DNA from: Mucilaginibacter sp. 44-25
GTDB taxonomy: Bacteria; Bacteroidota; Bacteroidia; Sphingobacteriales; Sphingobacteriaceae
DNA: 44,252 nt
Assembly: GCA_001898335.1 (NCBI GenBank)
Contig: MKTS01000014.1
Coordinates: 1 to 44,252 of the forward strand
Direction: 5' to 3'
Part shown: positions 34,187 to 40,951 of the stretch, piece after piece
How the letters are laid out: every line of letters begins with the position of its first letter
How positions within the stretch are numbered: position 1 is the first letter of the stretch
Notes under the pieces: model-generated
What the model was told of the DNA's origin: nothing
Database searches by the model: none
Seen by the model: the letters and a program-made list of their open reading frames with translations, nothing else
Position numbers and translations under genes: made by a program

Positions 34187-35260
34187 ATGAAAAGTATATG
34201 CTGTAAAGTAGCTGCATTTAGCCTGCTTACTTTAATTATTTCAATTAATGCTTCCGCGCAAAAAAAAGTACCCGGAAAGATATGGTCGGCGGAGAAAGCC
34301 AACAAGTGGTATGCGGGATACAGATGGATGAGCGGTGCCGATTTTATACCCAGTACAGCCATTAATCAGTTAGAAATGTGGCAGGCTGATACCTTTGATG
34401 CCACTACCATTGACAGGGAACTTGGCTATGCCGAGGGTATTGGTTTTAATACCATGCGCGTATTTTTATATAGCCTTGCATGGCAGCAGGATAAGGCAGG
34501 CTTTAAAAAACGTATTAACCAGTACCTCGCCATTGCTGATAAGCACCATATTAAAACCATGTTTGTGTTTTTTGATGATTGCTGGAACGCCGGTGCTAAT
34601 ATTGGTAAGCAGCCTGCACCTAAAACAGGTATACATAACTCGGGCTGGCTGCAGGACCCGGGCAACCGGCTCGGAAACCCCGGCCAGGAAGTTATGCTTG
34701 AGGCTTATGTTACCGATATACTCAGAACTTTTAAAAACGATAGGCGCATACTTTTATGGGATTTATACAACGAACCGGGAAATTCCAATAAAAAAGACGC
34801 GTCGATGGATCTGCTGGTAAAGGTGTTTGGCTGGGCAAGAGCAGTAAATCCATCGCAGCCCCTCTCGGCAGGATTGTGGGACTGGAGTTTTGAGAAGCTG
34901 AACACTTACCAGGCCTTAAACTCAGATGTGATCACTTACCATGATTATACCGAAGAGCCATCGCATCGCAAAACCATACAATTACTAAAAACTCACAGTA
35001 AGCCGCTTATTTGTACCGAATATATGGCACGTACCCGGGGCAGCCGGTTTGAAACCGTTATGCCTATGTTAAAAAAAGAAAATGTTGGCGCGCTTAACTG
35101 GGGTTTCGTAATGGGTAAAACTAATACTATTTATGCCTGGGACAACCCCATCCCCGATGGCAGCGAACCCAAGGAGTGGTTTCATGATATTTTCCGGAAG
35201 GATGGCACAGCCTACAAACCTGAGGAAGTTGAAATTATTAAGAAACTAAATGGTAAATGA
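34187..35260 (+). CDS. Secreted glycoside hydrolase, GH5-like
   Basis: A 357-residue protein with a signal peptide ending NASAQ (about residue 25) and a (beta/alpha)8 clan-A glycosidase fold. The acid/base is E196 in LLWDLYNEPGN and the nucleophile is E278 in PLICTEYMAR. Other conserved elements are GFNTMRVFLYSLAW and VITYHDYTEEP. Cellulase/mannanase-like or beta-1,4-xylan activity is possible; the substrate is not readable. It is not near a SusC/SusD pair, so it is not part of a classical polysaccharide utilisation locus. The ATG at MKSICCKV is preferred because it opens the signal peptide. Confidence 0.85.
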   Translation: MKSICCKVAAFSLLTLIISINASAQKKVPGKIWSAEKANKWYAGYRWMSGADFIPSTAINQLEMWQADTFDATTIDRELGYAEGIGFNTMRVFLYSLAWQQDKAGFKKRINQYLAIADKHHIKTMFVFFDDCWNAGANIGKQPAPKTGIHNSGWLQDPGNRLGNPGQEVMLEAYVTDILRTFKNDRRILLWDLYNEPGNSNKKDASMDLLVKVFGWARAVNPSQPLSAGLWDWSFEKLNTYQALNSDVITYHDYTEEPSHRKTIQLLKTHSKPLICTEYMARTRGSRFETVMPMLKKENVGALNWGFVMGKTNTIYAWDNPIPDGSEPKEWFHDIFRKDGTAYKPEEVEIIKKLNGK

Positions 35261-35273
35261 TAAGTGATTTTGC

Positions 35274-35297
35274 CAGTAAATAAAATTTATTTTACTG
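35274..35297 (+). terminator. Weak AT-rich hairpin after the GH5 gene
   Basis: CAGTAAATAAA pairs with TTTATTTTACTG with one bulged T, starting 13 bp after the stop codon. It is AT-only apart from the outer C-G pair, so only a tentative terminator. Confidence 0.4.
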
Positions 35298-35355
35298 TAG
35301 ATCAATCAAATAAAAAATAATTTATAAAGTCTATAGGATTAATAGCTTTTATATC

Positions 35356-35363
35356 TACATTTG
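35356..35363 (+). promoter_or_regulatory. -7 promoter box for the riboswitch-peroxiredoxin transcript
   Basis: TACATTTG matches TAnnTTTG and ends 24 bp before the riboswitch P1 helix, so transcription would begin just ahead of the aptamer. No clear TTTG is seen at -33. Confidence 0.6.
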
Positions 35364-35387
35364 TAATGTAATTGTTCTTTAAACATA

Positions 35388-35493
35388 CTTATCCAGAAAG
35401 ACCGAGGGAAAGGCCCTGCGAAGTCTTAGCAACCTGTATCGCCAAGATAAAAGGTGCTAATTCCTGCTTTGTTTAATTGCAAAGACAGATAAG
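35388..35493 (+). promoter_or_regulatory. SAM-I (S-box) riboswitch
   Basis: The S-box core is visible in order. P1 is CTTATC (35388-35393) / GATAAG (35488-35493). P2 is AAGAC (35398-35402) / GTCTT (35423-35427) with the conserved GAGGGAAAGGCCCTGCGAA interior. TAGCAACC follows, then the P3 arm, the AAGGTGCTAATTCCTGC signature, and P4 CTTTG (35467-35471) / CAAAG (35480-35484). It binds S-adenosylmethionine. The first established gene downstream is a 1-Cys peroxiredoxin 140 bp away, not a methionine-biosynthesis gene. No poly-T terminator is seen; ATAAG (35489-35493) could pair with CTTAT (35550-35554) as an alternative fold. Confidence 0.9.
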
Positions 35494-35505
35494 CTGATTT
35501 AAACA

Positions 35506-35622
35506 ATGCATACTTTGCATGATCGCGCCAACGCAGAATTTCTCTCTCACTTATTCCGGATAATTTTAATAAATTTTGATAAGGCTATTGATGATAGTTT
35601 ATCACATCAAGTTAAAAAATAA
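35506..35622 (+). CDS. Possible 38-residue leader ORF after the riboswitch
   Basis: An ATG 12 bases after P1 opens a 38-codon frame (starting MHTLHDRANAEFLSH) that ends 10 bases before the peroxiredoxin ATG, thus filling the whole gap. The peptide is unrecognised and has no Cys and no further Met. An open frame of this length could occur by chance in such AT-rich DNA. If translated, it could couple the riboswitch to peroxiredoxin translation. Confidence 0.3.
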   Translation: MHTLHDRANAEFLSHLFRIILINFDKAIDDSLSHQVKK

Positions 35623-35632
35623 AATTTAAAAT

Positions 35633-36268
35633 ATGAGCTTACGAATTGGCGACGATGCCCCAAATTTTAAGGCACAAACATCACAAGGCGAAATTGATTT
35701 GTATGAATACCTGGGCGATGGCTGGGGTGTATTATTTTCTCACCCGGCAGATTACACACCGGTATGTACAACCGAACTGGGCAAAACCGCGGCCCTGAAA
35801 GATGAGTTTGCCAAGCGCAATGTAAAAGTGCTGGCGTTAAGTACAGATAATGTTGAATCGCACAAGGGCTGGATCCATGATATCAACGAAACCCAGCATG
35901 TGGAGGTAACTTTCCCGATCATTGGCGACGAGGATCGGAAAATATCCGAGGCTTATGACATGATACACCCTAATGCCTCACTTACAGCAACGGTGCGTTC
36001 ACTATTCATTATCGGGCCTGATAAAAAGATAAAATTGATTATCAGCTACCCGGCTTCAACCGGGCGAAATTTCCAGGAGATACTACGTGTTATTGACTCA
36101 TTGCAGTTAACAGCCTACCACAGTGTAGCCACGCCTGCCGATTGGAAGGATGGAGAGGATGTGGTGGTATTGCCCTCAATAAAAACCGAAGATATACCGG
36201 CCAAGTTCCCTAAAGGCTTTACCGAAGTAAAACCTTATTTGCGTACAACGCCGCAGCCTAACAAATAA
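35633..36268 (+). CDS. 1-Cys peroxiredoxin (Prx6 type)
   Basis: A 211-residue thiol peroxidase reducing H2O2 and organic hydroperoxides. The peroxidatic residue is C45 in HPADYTPVCTTELG; it is the only cysteine in the protein, so it is a true 1-Cys enzyme needing an external thiol to recycle. T42, and the Arg in TATVRSLFIIGP, complete the family active site, and a Prx6-type C-terminal arm follows (about 160-211). It is the first established gene downstream of a SAM-I riboswitch and is followed after 13 bp by tRNA-Cys on the same strand, so the locus has a sulphur theme. Confidence 0.95.
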   Translation: MSLRIGDDAPNFKAQTSQGEIDLYEYLGDGWGVLFSHPADYTPVCTTELGKTAALKDEFAKRNVKVLALSTDNVESHKGWIHDINETQHVEVTFPIIGDEDRKISEAYDMIHPNASLTATVRSLFIIGPDKKIKLIISYPASTGRNFQEILRVIDSLQLTAYHSVATPADWKDGEDVVVLPSIKTEDIPAKFPKGFTEVKPYLRTTPQPNK

Positions 36269-36281
36269 GGCTAAGATTTAA

Positions 36282-36352
36282 AGCCGCGTGGCCGAGAGGA
36301 TAGGTATGGGTCTGCAAAACCTTTCACGGTAGTTCGAATCTACCCGCGGCGT
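36282..36352 (+). tRNA. tRNA-Cys (GCA), with atypical stems
   Basis: Anticodon loop CTGCAAA gives anticodon GCA. D arm is GCCGAGAGGATAGGT; T arm is GGTAG-TTCGAAT-CTACC; discriminator is T, the cysteine identity base, followed by CCA in the DNA (36353-36355). Six acceptor pairs are perfect (GCCGCG/CGCGGC), but position 1-72 is A-G, and the anticodon stem starts with a T-T mismatch. It starts 13 bp after the peroxiredoxin stop codon with no room for its own promoter, so it is probably processed from the peroxiredoxin mRNA. Confidence 0.85.
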
Positions 36353-36355
36353 CCA

Positions 36356-36728
36356 AACAATTAAACAGCTAACTAAAGTAATTGGCCGCAAAGCCCTATG
36401 CTTTTTTAGCTATACGCCAATCCTTCTTAATAAAGATACGTTTAATAAAACTGTGTAATTGCAAGCGATTAGTGCCACACGAGGAGATTGCCACGTCGCT
36501 TCCGCTCCTTGCAATGGCTTATTTTCCTTACCCTCTTTGCGCAGCAGAGAGGGTTGGGCACCAAGTGCCGCGGGGTGACTCAACTTGCGCATTAACTCAC
36601 CCGGACATTGCTAAACCCGTAGACCATCTCTTCGCTGCGCGAAAAGATGGTGGGGATTTAAGCTTCCCAATCGGGGGGGATTTAGAGGGGGGTAGCAACA
36701 ATTCACATCCCTCGGTTGTATTACCCTT
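36356..36728. repeat. Gene-free region of composite intergenic hairpin repeats
   Basis: Three palindromic modules occupy most of this gap. Module one, GAGATTGCCACG (36484-36495), is followed by the GCAAT that pairs with its ATTGC. Module two is ACCCTCT / AGAGGGT (36530-36554). Module three is CCATCTCTTCG / CGAAAAGATGG (36624-36650), followed by a G-rich tract. A 116-codon plus-strand reading frame crossing it has no protein-like features and is rejected. GAGATTGCCACG recurs, inverted, at 43781-43792. The layout is typical of dispersed intergenic repeats in this bacterial group. Confidence 0.6.
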
Positions 36729-37466
36729 ATGAGCAAATCAACACATAACTGGCCTGTCCTTGATTTTCATTACCTGAAAGATACCATTGCCACCGTGCAC
36801 ATGTGGACGCAGATGATAGGCAAGGTACGTTTAAAGAAATCTCCGTGGATAAACCACTCATGGCAGGTAACGCTCTATTTGAGTGCAACGGGCTTAACTA
36901 CCGGAAGCATCACTTACGAGGATGGAATCTTTCAGATCGATCTTGACCTGGTAAACCATCAGCTGCACATCACAACCAGTACTGGCGGTAAATGTAGCGG
37001 CTCGTTAGGGGCAGCAACAATTGCTGATTTTTATCATACGCTGATGGAAAAACTAAAGGCTGTTGGTGTTAACGTGGAGATCTACGCCGTACCCAACGAA
37101 TTGGAAACGGCTATCCCATTTGCAGAAAATACTGCACCATGCGTGTATAATCCCGAGGCTATGCATAGCCTTTGGCAGGCACTGGTGAGCATCAATAATG
37201 TCTTTTTGCGTTTTAGAGCAGGATTTTTAGGTAAGTGCAGTCCGGTGCATTTCTTTTGGGGCGCGTTTGATCTGGCGGTGACCCGTTTCAGTGGCCGTAC
37301 GGCACCTAAGCATCCCGGTGGTGCGCCAAATATGCCGGTAGAGGTAATGCAGGAAGCTTACTCGCACGAGGTAAGTTCATGCGGTTTTTGGCCGGGCAGC
37401 GAAGCTTTTCCGCAGCCTGTATTCTATTCCTATTGCTACCCAACACCTGATGATTTCGCTAAATAG
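36729..37466 (+). CDS. DUF5996-family protein, cut by an in-frame TAG
   Basis: A 245-residue product of the DUF5996 family of unknown function. Family hallmarks are strong: TVHMWTQMIGKVRL, NHSWQVTLYLSATGLTTG, FRAGFLGKCSPVHFFWGAFD, SGRTAPKHPGGAPN and EAYSHEVSSCGFWPG. Known members run on for another 50-60 residues. Here a TAG (37464-37466) interrupts, and the frame then continues with family-like sequence to 37658. This is therefore a nonsense-truncated gene, a recent pseudogene, a sequencing error, or a read-through case. The core is intact, so partial function cannot be excluded. Confidence 0.85.
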   Translation: MSKSTHNWPVLDFHYLKDTIATVHMWTQMIGKVRLKKSPWINHSWQVTLYLSATGLTTGSITYEDGIFQIDLDLVNHQLHITTSTGGKCSGSLGAATIADFYHTLMEKLKAVGVNVEIYAVPNELETAIPFAENTAPCVYNPEAMHSLWQALVSINNVFLRFRAGFLGKCSPVHFFWGAFDLAVTRFSGRTAPKHPGGAPNMPVEVMQEAYSHEVSSCGFWPGSEAFPQPVFYSYCYPTPDDFAK

Positions 37467-37658
37467 GAAGTTAGTCCGCCGCAGGCATTTTACAGCGGCG
37501 AGATGGGCGAGTTTATGCTTACTTATGAAACTGTGCAGCAAGTGGCAGACCCCGAGGCTACCTTGTTACAGTTCCTGCAATCAACGTACGATGCTGCCGC
37601 CCGCACCGGCAATTGGGATAAAAACCTGGAGTGCGATCTGCAATGGCTAAAGCAATAA
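37467..37658 (+). pseudogene. Severed C-terminal part of the DUF5996 gene
   Basis: Directly after the TAG, in the same frame, 63 codons read EVSPPQAFYSGEMGEFMLTY and then end LLQFLQSTYDAAARTGNW ... WLKQ before TAA. GEFMLTY and FLQSTYDAAARTGNWD match the C-terminal end of DUF5996 proteins as I remember them. One base change restores a 309-codon gene, so decay, if real, is very recent. Confidence 0.75.
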
Positions 37659-37659
37659 T

Positions 37660-38319
37660 TTAAAACAGGGTTTTTGACGGCTTTTTAGCTGGCGGGGGTT
37701 GCTGCTTGTTCCCGGTCTTGCGCAGGCACCAGGTAGTCATACAGCGCAGGCCTTGTACATTGGTAGTTTTAATGGGTTCAAACAATTCGCCACCCAGGTC
37801 AGCGGTGTATTCCATCAGCATATCCTCATCAACCAGGTAGCGTTGCGAGCCATCCGGCAGTACATAACAACCATTTCCCAACTCCTGTACTTTGTCAGTA
37901 ATGCCAATGGTCGACGCGAGGCGGGCAAACATGTACCCTCCCGGCTTAAGTACCCGCCACATTGATCTAAGCATATCATCAAAATGGTTATGGTCATTGG
38001 CAAAATGCAATACAGCGCTGCTGATAACGAGGTGAAAAGTATTATCCGCGAAAGGTAAGTATTCTGCACGCGCGACTTTAAAATTATCCGCGCGCAACTT
38101 AGGTGCAAGCTGAGCGGCCAGTTGTTTAACTTGCTCAACAACTTCCGGATTGGTGTCTATGCCGTGTACGTTAAATCCGTTTTTCAGGAAATAAATGATG
38201 TTTCTTCCGCCACCACAACCTGCATCTAAAATATCCCTGCAGTTATCAAAGGTGCCTTTCAGCAACTGGTCAAAAAGGTAAATATCAATGTTGCCAAGGG
38301 CCTGCTGCAGGTTGTTCAT
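37660..38319 (-). CDS. Class I SAM-dependent methyltransferase
   Basis: A 219-residue methyltransferase with motif I ILDAGCGGGRN (SAM-binding glycine loop), the acidic ribose-binding residue in VHGIDTNP, ARAEYLPFADNTFHLV (motif II) and the post-motif LRSMWRVLKPGGYMFARL. The substrate is unknown; the arrangement is like small-molecule or quinone-type methyltransferases. The C-terminus is Lys/Pro-rich. It converges with the DUF5996 gene, leaving one base between the stops. Confidence 0.9.
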   Translation of the reverse strand: MNNLQQALGNIDIYLFDQLLKGTFDNCRDILDAGCGGGRNIIYFLKNGFNVHGIDTNPEVVEQVKQLAAQLAPKLRADNFKVARAEYLPFADNTFHLVISSAVLHFANDHNHFDDMLRSMWRVLKPGGYMFARLASTIGITDKVQELGNGCYVLPDGSQRYLVDEDMLMEYTADLGGELFEPIKTTNVQGLRCMTTWCLRKTGNKQQPPPAKKPSKTLF

Positions 38320-38418
38320 GAAAACTTTTTGTTATCGGTTTACGAATGTAACAATAACCTATACGGTTTAAAAGATATACCTGCTCATTAGGTACTTTAC
38401 GGCTTTATCAATATTATT

Positions 38419-40644
38419 GTGTATCGCCTGCACCAAAGGCGCCGGTATTATCTCACATTGTTTACCGTACCAATTTTGAATAAACTTAAACTGAGGCTGC
38501 TGCTTGGTCTGTTAATACTTTGTACGGCCGCCATTGCACAAAAAAAGAATGCTAATTATCGCCTACATATAAAGCGGTCACAAGCTGCCATAAAAATTGA
38601 TGGTATACTTGATGAAAGCGATTGGCTCGCGGCTGATAGTGCCGACAGGTTTTACATGGTTTTACCAATGGATACCAGCTATGCTAACCTTAAAACGGTT
38701 GTAAGGCTTACTTATGATAATAATAACCTTTACGTATCCGCGGTTTGTTACACGCCAAGCCCCGGCTATATGGTTGAATCACTGAAGCGCGATTTCGCTT
38801 TTCTTAAGAACGACAATTTTATCTTTTTTATGGACCCCTTTGATGCCCGTACAGACGGGTTCACATTCGGTGCCAATGCTGTAGGCGCGCAATGGGACGG
38901 TATTATGTACGAAGGCAGTAAGGTTGACCTGAGCTGGGACAATAAATGGTACTCTACCGTAAAAAACTATCCCGACAGGTGGGTTTTCGAGGCGGCTATT
39001 CCTTTTAAAAGTATCCGCTACAAAAAAGGGATAAAAGAATGGGGTATCAACTTTAGCCGTAATGATCTCAAAAGTACTGAGAAATCGAGCTGGGCGCCGG
39101 TACCGCGTCAGTTCCCCACGGCAGCGCTTGCCTACACAGGCACTATTGTATGGGATGAAGCCCCTCCGGTGGCCACAAATAATATATCCATCATACCTTA
39201 TGCTCTGGCAGGTGTTACCAAAGATTTTGAGCATAATAAAGATGCCGTTTGGCGAAAAGAAATAGGTGGCGATGTAAAGGTAGGCCTTACCTCATCGCTC
39301 AACCTGGACCTTACCGTAAACCCCGATTTTTCGCAGGTTGATGTGGACCAGCAGGTGATCAACTTAAACCGCTATGAGCTGTTCTTTCCGGAGAAGCGGC
39401 AGTTCTTTCTGGAGAACGGCGACCTTTTTGCCAATTTTGGTTATGCGGATATACGCCCGTTTTTCTCGCGAAGGGTAGGGCTAAATGCTCCGATTAGAGC
39501 GGGGGCAAGGCTTACAGGCAAAATTGATAAGAACTGGCGCATAGGCGTAATGGATATACAAACCGGGCAATCTTCAGCAGATAATCTGGCTGGGCAAAAC
39601 TTTGGCGTGGTTACCCTGCAGCGGCGGGTATTTTCACGCTCCAATATCGCCTTAATGTTTGTTAATAAAGATGCCACCGGTAGCGCGCCGACGGCCGGAA
39701 GCACAGGGCTTGCCTATAACCGTAACGTAGGCGCGGAGTTTAACCTGGCCTCTTCAAATAACATATGGACGGGGAAGCTGCTCGGGCTTAAATCATTCAC
39801 CCCTGGCGTTTCCGGGCATGATTATGTGCAGGCTGCCAACCTCCAATACCTCAGCAAATACTGGACGCTCGCACTTCAGCAGCAATATGTAGGCCGTAAT
39901 TATAATGCCGAAGTAGGTTACGTGCCCAGGAAGGGGTACCATAAGCTCAACCCTTTACTTCAACATAATTTTTTACCTAAAAGCGGTATTATACTTTCAC
40001 ATGGCCCGCAAATAAGTGGTACCTATTTTTTTGATGAGGCATTTAAACCCACGGATTACGAAACTATATTAAGTTATTTAATTACGTTTCGTAACCGCAG
40101 TACTTTAACCATATCCGGGCTTGATGATTATGTGAAACTGCTGCAGCCCTATGATCCAACCAATACCGGTAAGGTTAAGCTGCCTGTAGGTTTTAAAAAT
40201 CACTGGCAAACCATTGATATACAATATGCTTCAAAGCCGCAAAGCGTGTTTACTTACCTGGTTGAGGCTGCCCGTGGCGGGTATTATGATAATGGTACTA
40301 AAAACACTCTGATAGGACAGGTGGGTTACCGCTTTCAGCCGTATGTTAATTTGCTGGTTAACGCCTCTTATAACGATCTGCACCTGCCACAGCCATATGG
40401 CCACAGTACCTTCTGGCTTATTGGGCCGCGTGCCGATGTTACTTTTACCAATACATTATACTTTACCACCTTTGTGCAATACAACCAGCAGGCAAATAAT
40501 TTAAACATTAACAGCAGGTTGCAATGGAGGTATAAGCCTGCGTCAGACCTGTTTATAGTTTATGGCGATAACTCCATACCGTCACCATTTACAATCAAAA
40601 ACAGGCAATTCACCATCAAGTGGACTTATTGGTGTAACATATAG
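38419..40644 (+). CDS. DUF5916 protein with CBM9-like N-terminal domain
   Basis: A 741-residue secreted protein. After a signal segment (about residues 21-41, ending AAIAQ) comes a CBM9-like domain (KIDGILDESDWLAADSAD, VRLTYDNNNLYVSAVCY), then the DUF5916 region (VDQQVINLNRYELFFPEKRQFFLENGDLF) and a long beta-rich, probably barrel-forming C-terminus. Members are usually outer-membrane associated in Bacteroidota; the function is unknown. No ATG precedes the signal segment. The GTG used here gives a long n-region, and a TTG at 38476 (NKLKLRLLLG) would give a tidier signal peptide. Confidence 0.85.
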   Translation: MYRLHQRRRYYLTLFTVPILNKLKLRLLLGLLILCTAAIAQKKNANYRLHIKRSQAAIKIDGILDESDWLAADSADRFYMVLPMDTSYANLKTVVRLTYDNNNLYVSAVCYTPSPGYMVESLKRDFAFLKNDNFIFFMDPFDARTDGFTFGANAVGAQWDGIMYEGSKVDLSWDNKWYSTVKNYPDRWVFEAAIPFKSIRYKKGIKEWGINFSRNDLKSTEKSSWAPVPRQFPTAALAYTGTIVWDEAPPVATNNISIIPYALAGVTKDFEHNKDAVWRKEIGGDVKVGLTSSLNLDLTVNPDFSQVDVDQQVINLNRYELFFPEKRQFFLENGDLFANFGYADIRPFFSRRVGLNAPIRAGARLTGKIDKNWRIGVMDIQTGQSSADNLAGQNFGVVTLQRRVFSRSNIALMFVNKDATGSAPTAGSTGLAYNRNVGAEFNLASSNNIWTGKLLGLKSFTPGVSGHDYVQAANLQYLSKYWTLALQQQYVGRNYNAEVGYVPRKGYHKLNPLLQHNFLPKSGIILSHGPQISGTYFFDEAFKPTDYETILSYLITFRNRSTLTISGLDDYVKLLQPYDPTNTGKVKLPVGFKNHWQTIDIQYASKPQSVFTYLVEAARGGYYDNGTKNTLIGQVGYRFQPYVNLLVNASYNDLHLPQPYGHSTFWLIGPRADVTFTNTLYFTTFVQYNQQANNLNINSRLQWRYKPASDLFIVYGDNSIPSPFTIKNRQFTIKWTYWCNI

Positions 40645-40666
40645 CACATAATTTCTTAATAAAATG

Positions 40667-40697
40667 CTTGATAGAATTTGTTAAATAGCTAAATTTG
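40667..40697 (+). promoter_or_regulatory. Promoter for tRNA-Gln
   Basis: CTTG (40667-40670), 19 nt, TAAATTTG (40690-40697). This is a near-consensus -33/-7 pair, ending 20 bp before the tRNA 5' end. Confidence 0.65.
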
Positions 40698-40717
40698 CGC
40701 CGTAGAAATACCGATAA

Positions 40718-40788
40718 TCTCCTGTAGTGTAACGGTAGCACACCAGACTCTGACTCTGTTCGTAGTGGTTCGAATCCATTCAGGAGAT
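40718..40788 (+). tRNA. tRNA-Gln (CUG)
   Basis: Acceptor TCTCCTG (40718-40724) / CAGGAGA (40781-40787), seven perfect pairs. D arm GTGTAACGGTAGCAC, anticodon loop CTCTGAC with anticodon CTG, T loop TTCGAAT. The 3' CCA is not encoded and the discriminator base is T. The outermost anticodon-stem pair is C-T (mismatch). It reads CAG codons and would supplement the usual UUG glutamine tRNA. Confidence 0.9.
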
Positions 40789-40951
40789 CTCTTTCTTTTC
40801 CGATACTTCCGGGCTCCTTCAACGCGCAACTATTCACGTTGTAAAAATTACGTTTTTCCTTAACAAATTGTTCAAAATTTTGTTAACGGTTATATATTTA
40901 TTTAACTCTCCTGATATTTTTTTATCAGTTGCATAATTGTTGGTTATACCG

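Noticed and set aside
34187..35260. A polysaccharide utilisation locus around the GH5-like gene
   Set aside because: No SusC/SusD pair or further carbohydrate enzymes nearby.
36382..36732. A 116-codon plus-strand reading frame between tRNA-Cys and the DUF5996 gene
   Set aside because: It crosses three palindromic repeat modules, has no domain or signal features, and its stop falls in the DUF5996 start region; explained as repeat DNA.
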